64,000 nt of DNA from Aliivibrio wodanis. Its GTDB lineage: Bacteria > Pseudomonadota > Gammaproteobacteria > Enterobacterales > Vibrionaceae. Under the pieces are notes generated by a model that had not been told where the DNA came from, did not search any database, and worked only from the letters and a program-made list of their open reading frames with translations. The stretch lies in the NCBI GenBank assembly GCA_000953695.1, contig LN554846.1, positions 868,001-932,000 on the forward strand, in the 5' to 3' direction. Below are positions 59,662 to 64,000 of this stretch, one piece after another (the stretch's first letter is position 1; every line of letters starts with the position of its first letter). The position numbers and the translations under genes are program-made.

Positions 59662-60417
59662 ATGAATCATTTTCAGCTAGAACTGCTATTAAATAAAGAG
59701 CTTAAACCTCAATTAATTAAAGATTATTGCCCAAATGGATTACAAATTGAGGGTAAATATGAAGTCAAAAAAATCATTACAGGTGTAACTGCTTCGCAAG
59801 CATTGATTGATGTGGCTATTGAAAAGAATGCAGATGCTTTGCTCGTTCACCATGGTTATTTTTGGAAGGGTGAAAGTGAATCAATTAAAGGAATGAAGGG
59901 TAACCGTATTCGCTCTTTAATTAAAAATGATATTAATTTGTTTGCATACCACCTCCCTTTAGATATTCACCCTACATTAGGTAACAATGCAGAATTAGCC
60001 CGTTTATTCTCTATTTCAAATGTGGAAGGATTAGAAGCAACGCCTCAATCTATTGCAATGAAAGGAGAGTTTGAAGCTGCGTTATCTGGCGAAGAGTTAG
60101 GTGAGCGAATTCATCAAGTATTGAGCAGAGCTCCTCTACATATAACACCTGATGTTGATAAAGAGATAAAAACGGTGGCCTGGTGTTCTGGTGGTGGACA
60201 AGATTACATTGAGTTAGCTGCACAACAAGGAATTGATGCGTTTATTTCTGGTGAGGTATCTGAAAGAACGACGTATATCGCGCGTGAATTAGGTATTCAC
60301 TATTTTGCCTCTGGTCATCATGCGACCGAGCGCTATGGTGTTAAGGCTCTGGGTGAATGGTTAGCGAAAGAGCACGGTTTTGATGTGGAGTTTATTGATA
60401 TTGATAATCCAGTATAG
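59662..60417 (+). CDS. ybgI: Nif3-like dinuclear metal-centre hexameric protein (YbgI)
   Basis: A Nif3/DUF34-family protein of 251 residues closely similar to E. coli YbgI. Metal ligands appear in VHHGYFWKGES, HLPLDIHP and GHHATERYG. The family may act as a GTP cyclohydrolase-type or metal-insertion protein, but its role is unresolved. The start at 59662 has AGG at a better distance; the ATG at 59656 is the alternative. Confidence 0.92.
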   Translation: MNHFQLELLLNKELKPQLIKDYCPNGLQIEGKYEVKKIITGVTASQALIDVAIEKNADALLVHHGYFWKGESESIKGMKGNRIRSLIKNDINLFAYHLPLDIHPTLGNNAELARLFSISNVEGLEATPQSIAMKGEFEAALSGEELGERIHQVLSRAPLHITPDVDKEIKTVAWCSGGGQDYIELAAQQGIDAFISGEVSERTTYIARELGIHYFASGHHATERYGVKALGEWLAKEHGFDVEFIDIDNPV

Positions 60418-60435
60418 TTTCTATTATTGAATAAT

Positions 60436-60469
60436 AAAAAAGGTTGATGCTAATACATCAACCTTTTTT
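60436..60469. terminator. Bidirectional terminator between ybgI and gltA
   Basis: Perfect 14-base arms with six A at one end and six T at the other (60436-60449 and 60456-60469) and a 6-base loop. Confidence 0.93.
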
Positions 60470-60517
60470 GCTTATAAGTCTAATGATTTAAATTCGATTC
60501 TGAATTTAAGTTCTAAC

Positions 60518-61807
60518 CTATTCACGCTCATGAAGTGGTTTAAATTCACGAAGCTCTTCACCAGTGTAAAGTTGACGCGGACGACCGATACGGTTATTTG
60601 GATCACTGTGCATTTCGCTCCAGTGTGCAATCCAACCAACAGTACGAGACAGTGCGAAGATAACGGTAAACATAGACACAGGAATACCAATCGCTTTTAA
60701 GATAATACCTGAGTAAAAATCTACGTTTGGATACAGCTTCTTAGAAACAAAGTATTCATCAGAAAGCGCAATTCGTTCAAGTTCCATTGCTACATCAAGT
60801 AGTGGGTCTTTAATGTTTAACTCTTGTAATACTTCATGACAAGCTTCACGCATTACGGTCGCGCGTGGGTCATAATTTTTGTAAACACGATGACCAAAGC
60901 CCATTAGACGGAACGGGTCTTCTTTGTCTTTTGCTTTTGCCACGTATTCATCAATATTATCTACTGAACCAATCTCTTCAAGCATACGTAAACATGCTTC
61001 ATTTGCACCACCGTGAGCAGGGCCCCATAAGGAAGCAATACCAGCAGCAATACAAGCGAATGGATTGGCACCTGAAGAGCCAGCTAAACGAACTGTTGAT
61101 GTTGATGCGTTTTGTTCGTGATCTGCATGTAAAGTAAAGATTTTATCCATTGCACGAGCAACAACAGGGTTAACTTCGTATTCTTCACATGGATTTGAAA
61201 ACATCATGTGTAAGAAGTTTTCTGCGTAAGTTAGATCATTACGTGGATAAATAAATGGTTGACCGATAGAATACTTGTAACACATTGCCGAAAGTGTAGG
61301 CATTTTAGAAAGTAGTCTAAATGCGGCAATTTCACGGTGTTCATCATTGCTAACATCTAATGAGTCATGATAAAAAGCGGCTAATGCACCAACAACACCA
61401 CACATTACCGCCATCGGATGAGCATCGCGACGGAATCCATGGAAAAAGCTTGAGATTTGTTCATGTACCATAGTATGGCGAGTGACTATCTCTTTAAATG
61501 CTTCATATTCTTCACGGCTTGGTGCTTGGCCGTTCAGAAGTATATAACAGACTTCTAAGTAATCTGCGTTGTTGGCTAGTTGATCAATTGGAAAACCACG
61601 GTGTAATAAAACACCCTTGTCACCATCGATATAAGTTATTTGAGACTCACAAGATGCAGTGGCAAGAAAACCAGGGTCAAAAGTAAAGTAACCACTTGCT
61701 CCTAATTTTCGCACATCGATCACTTCAGGCCCAATCGTTCCTTCCATGATTGGCATGTCTATAGGCGCTTGACCTTCAATATGAAGTGTTGCCTTTTTAT
61801 CTGCCAT
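60518..61807 (-). CDS. gltA: Citrate synthase (type II)
   Basis: Condenses acetyl-CoA and oxaloacetate, entering the TCA cycle. It has 429 residues, the hexameric NADH-regulated Gram-negative type. Catalytic histidines lie in [11 protein letters not shown] and [13 protein letters not shown], and the catalytic aspartate lies in NVDFYSGI. It is divergent from sdhCDA, as in E. coli. Confidence 0.98.
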   Translation of the reverse strand: MADKKATLHIEGQAPIDMPIMEGTIGPEVIDVRKLGASGYFTFDPGFLATASCESQITYIDGDKGVLLHRGFPIDQLANNADYLEVCYILLNGQAPSREEYEAFKEIVTRHTMVHEQISSFFHGFRRDAHPMAVMCGVVGALAAFYHDSLDVSNDEHREIAAFRLLSKMPTLSAMCYKYSIGQPFIYPRNDLTYAENFLHMMFSNPCEEYEVNPVVARAMDKIFTLHADHEQNASTSTVRLAGSSGANPFACIAAGIASLWGPAHGGANEACLRMLEEIGSVDNIDEYVAKAKDKEDPFRLMGFGHRVYKNYDPRATVMREACHEVLQELNIKDPLLDVAMELERIALSDEYFVSKKLYPNVDFYSGIILKAIGIPVSMFTVIFALSRTVGWIAHWSEMHSDPNNRIGRPRQLYTGEELREFKPLHERE

Positions 61808-62212
61808 AACATTCTCCTTTTGTTATATTTTTATTTTATCCCGGATATGAGAGTGACAACTTTGTACCCATTACACGGGCTAATGTCAATTTTTGTGTGC
61901 TTATGTGTGCACTTGTTTATATTTTTAATGAAAAGAAAGTTAATTTTCTGTGGTGTGATGTAGGTATTATTTATAGGTTTGTAATCAGATGTGTCACATC
62001 GTATACTGCGGCTGAGTTTCTGTTCTATCCCTTATTTTATATAGGGTTGGCGTGATTTTCATCTACTTATAAATAGAGTCTTAATTAACAATTAGACAGT
62101 ACAAAGAGATGTTGCTCACACGAAAAGTTGCTAAAATGTTAAATTTAGTCGCTTTGATAGCTCAGAGGTATCTATAACAATAAAATGCTCAATGGAGCTG
62201 AGTGAGCCCCTT
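61808..62212. promoter_or_regulatory. gltA/sdhC divergent regulatory region
   Basis: About 400 AT-rich bases holding the promoters of both TCA operons. The only element I can name is the ArcA-like box at 62128-62143. A TGTGTCACA-like half-dyad near 61990 is too weak to call as a CRP site. Confidence 0.6.
62128..62143 (+). promoter_or_regulatory. ArcA-box-like element upstream of sdhC
   Basis: GTTGCTAAAATGTTAA has two GTTAA-type repeats spaced 11 bases apart and matches the E. coli ArcA box GTTAATTAAATGTTA at 12 of 15 positions. The known anaerobic repression of sdh by ArcA supports this. Confidence 0.5.
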
Positions 62213-62593
62213 GTGAAAGTTAAAAAGTCAAGACCTGTCAATCTAGATCTACAAACGATCCGTTTTCCCTTAACGGCTATCGCTTCTATTTTACATCGTG
62301 TGAGTGGTGTAATTACTTTTGTTTCTGTTGGAATACTGCTTTGGTTATTAAACCTATCGCTTTCCTCGCCTATTGGATTTAAACAAGCTGCTGATTATGT
62401 CGATGGCTTTTTTATTACCTTTATTCTATGGGGAATTCTAACTGCTCTGGCTTACCATATTGTGGTAGGTATTCGTCATTTATTGATGGATATGGGGCAT
62501 TTTGAAGAGCTCGAATCAGGTACTCAAAGCGCTAAGGTTGCTTTTGCAATTACAGCAGTGTTATCTCTTTTAGCAGGAGTATTAATATGGTAG
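62213..62593 (+). CDS. sdhC: Succinate dehydrogenase cytochrome b556 subunit
   Basis: Membrane anchor of complex II that helps bind heme b and ubiquinone. The protein reads [20 protein letters not shown], nearly as in E. coli, with three transmembrane helices and the heme ligand histidine in [10 protein letters not shown]. The GTG at 62213 (126 residues) matches the homolog N-terminus; the ATG at 62192 adds seven residues and has no clear ribosome site. It overlaps sdhD by 7 bases. Confidence 0.94.
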   Translation: MKVKKSRPVNLDLQTIRFPLTAIASILHRVSGVITFVSVGILLWLLNLSLSSPIGFKQAADYVDGFFITFILWGILTALAYHIVVGIRHLLMDMGHFEELESGTQSAKVAFAITAVLSLLAGVLIW

Positions 62594-62934
62594 CTAATGT
62601 ATCTTCCTTTGGTCGTAACGGTGTTCACGATTTTATTTTAATTCGTGCTAGTGCGATCATTCTTACCCTCTACACATTTTATATTGTTGGTTTCTGTGTG
62701 TTTGGCCCAGAATTAACTTACTTATCATGGACTAACTTCTTTGGTGGCATGTTCACTAAAGTCTTTACTCTGCTAGCGCTTTTTTCCATCATCATTCATG
62801 CATGGATTGGCTTATGGCAAGTTCTCACTGATTATATCAAACCAGTAATGTTGCGTGCTCTGCTTCAACTTGGTTTAGTCTCAGTGTTATTAGGATATTT
62901 CTTCTCTGGTTTAATTATTGTGTGGGGTGTGTAG
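62587..62934 (+). CDS. sdhD: Succinate dehydrogenase membrane anchor subunit
   Basis: Second complex II anchor. It has 115 residues and three transmembrane helices. The heme histidine is in [20 protein letters not shown], typical of SdhD. It starts within the end of sdhC and its stop overlaps the sdhA GTG, so sdhC, sdhD and sdhA are translationally coupled. Confidence 0.95.
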   Translation: MVANVSSFGRNGVHDFILIRASAIILTLYTFYIVGFCVFGPELTYLSWTNFFGGMFTKVFTLLALFSIIIHAWIGLWQVLTDYIKPVMLRALLQLGLVSVLLGYFFSGLIIVWGV

Positions 62935-64000
62935 TGAGCATTGCAGTTAGAGAATTTGATGCCGTGGTGATCGGCGCTGGTGGTGCAGGTATGCGAGCTG
63001 CATTACAAATTTCAGAGCAAGGCCTTTCATGTGCTTTGTTATCAAAAGTGTTTCCAACTCGTTCTCATACCGTGTCCGCACAAGGCGGAATTACCGTAGC
63101 TCTTGGTAATGCACATGAAGACCATTGGGAACAGCACATGTATGATACGGTTAAAGGTTCTGATTATATCGGTGACCAAGACGCTATCGAATACATGTGT
63201 AAAAATGGCCCAGAATCAGTAATTGAATTGGAGAAAATGGGTTTACCTTTTTCTCGTTTTGATGATGGAACTATTTACCAACGCCCATTTGGTGGTCAAT
63301 CTAAAAACTTTGGTGGTGAGCAAGCAGCACGAACAGCTGCAGCTGCAGACCGAACGGGTCATGCTCTTCTTCATACGTTGTACCAACAGAATATTAAGCA
63401 TAAAACGACGATTTTTTCAGAGTGGTATGCACTTGATCTAGTTAAAAATGAAGATGGTGCAATTTTAGGTTGTACTGCTCTTTGTATGGAAACTGGGGAA
63501 GTATGTTATTTCAAATCTAAAGCAACAATTCTAGCAACGGGTGGTGCGGGTCGTATTTACGCATCAACAACCAATGCACACATCAATACTGGTGATGGTG
63601 TTGGTATGGCAATTCGTGCTGGCGTTCCAATGCAAGATATTGAAATGTGGCAATTCCACCCAACGGGTATCGCAGGTGCAGGGGTTCTTGTAACTGAAGG
63701 CTGTCGTGGTGAAGGTGGTTACCTACTGAATAAAGATGGTGAACGCTTCATGGAGCGTTATGCTCCAAACGCGAAAGATCTAGCAGGCCGTGACGTTGTT
63801 GCTCGTTCAATGATGGTCGAAATCCGTGAAGGCCGTGGTTGTGATGGTCCTTGGGGTCCTCATATTAAGCTTAAATTGGATCATCTAGGTAAAGAAACGC
63901 TTGAATCTCGTTTACCTGGTGTGTGTGAGTTGTCTCGTACCTTTGCTCACGTAGATCCAGTAAAAGAACCAATCCCAGTAATTCCAACTTGTCATTACAT
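62934..64000 (+). CDS. sdhA: Succinate dehydrogenase flavoprotein subunit (partial)
   Basis: Oxidises succinate to fumarate with covalently bound FAD. The first 355 or so residues are present and the gene runs off the window. The start is the GTG at 62934, overlapping the sdhD stop by one base. FAD motif is [13 protein letters not shown], the flavinylation histidine lies in [12 protein letters not shown], and the substrate loop is [11 protein letters not shown]. Confidence 0.97.
   Translation, partial: MSIAVREFDAVVIGAGGAGMRAALQISEQGLSCALLSKVFPTRSHTVSAQGGITVALGNAHEDHWEQHMYDTVKGSDYIGDQDAIEYMCKNGPESVIELEKMGLPFSRFDDGTIYQRPFGGQSKNFGGEQAARTAAAADRTGHALLHTLYQQNIKHKTTIFSEWYALDLVKNEDGAILGCTALCMETGEVCYFKSKATILATGGAGRIYASTTNAHINTGDGVGMAIRAGVPMQDIEMWQFHPTGIAGAGVLVTEGCRGEGGYLLNKDGERFMERYAPNAKDLAGRDVVARSMMVEIREGRGCDGPWGPHIKLKLDHLGKETLESRLPGVCELSRTFAHVDPVKEPIPVIPTCHY

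Noticed and set aside
61769-61963. 64-codon hydrophobic frame crossing the gltA start
   Set aside because: It begins inside gltA on the opposite strand and runs into the regulatory gap, with no ribosome site or homology.
61985-62005. CRP site in the gltA-sdhC gap
   Set aside because: The TGTG and CACA halves are only two bases apart, not six, so it does not fit the CRP geometry.

Overview
The window reads as a stretch of core chromosome from a low-GC marine gammaproteobacterium of the family Vibrionaceae, and it most resembles Aliivibrio (Vibrio) fischeri. This is inference from recognised proteins and gene order: toxRS divergent from htpG, a nutA-type lipoprotein 5'-nucleotidase, RfaH, SeqA, a two-domain NagE next to nagA-nagC, and the vibrio-type order prs-ispE-lolB / hemA-prfA-prmC-sirB2-sirB1-kdsA. 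No rRNA, insertion sequence, integrase, phage gene or CRISPR array was seen.

Layout. Positions 1-8.2 kb hold prs-ispE-lolB (minus) divergent from hemA-prfA-prmC-sirB2-sirB1-kdsA (plus). Positions 8.2-13.3 kb hold a nitrite-reduction operon, nirB-nirD-nirC-cobA (minus), with an FNR-like site and a Nar-type palindrome upstream. Positions 13.3-20 kb are the most accessory part: a chemoreceptor, the 5'-nucleotidase, a tRNA-Pro preceded by a decayed tRNA-Pro copy, and a GGDEF sensor. Positions 19.8-23.6 kb form a copper module: a copA-like ATPase, an overlapping 24-residue membrane ORF and a DUF411 protein, divergent from a CueR-type regulator with a 19-bp-spacer promoter between them. Positions 23.6-28.7 kb carry cnoX(ybbN), ybbO, yfcH, yfcE and toxRS.

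Positions 28.9-41.6 kb are a proteostasis block (htpG, adk, hemH, tig, clpP, clpX, lon, hupB, ppiD) with sigma-32-like promoters before htpG and lon. Positions 41.7-48.2 kb carry a ComEA-like HhH protein, a POT peptide transporter broken by one in-frame stop, rfaH, asnB and a KefB/YbaL-type antiporter. Positions 48.2-54.3 kb hold nagC-nagA divergent from nagE, then glnS. Positions 54.3-60.5 kb hold fur, a thioesterase-like protein, fldA, a DUF2788 protein, ybfF, seqA, pgm and a Nif3-family protein. Positions 60.5-64 kb hold gltA divergent from sdhCDA, with sdhA cut by the window end.

Most of the window is housekeeping. I saw no clear multi-gene undescribed system. The best leads are small: the copper-operon micro-ORF with an ideal ribosome binding site, the tRNA-Pro pseudogene still sitting behind a strong promoter, the nonsense-interrupted transporter, paired 23-bp operator-like sites between nagA and nagE, a strong hairpin between tig and clpP, and the conserved geometry of the nirB control region.
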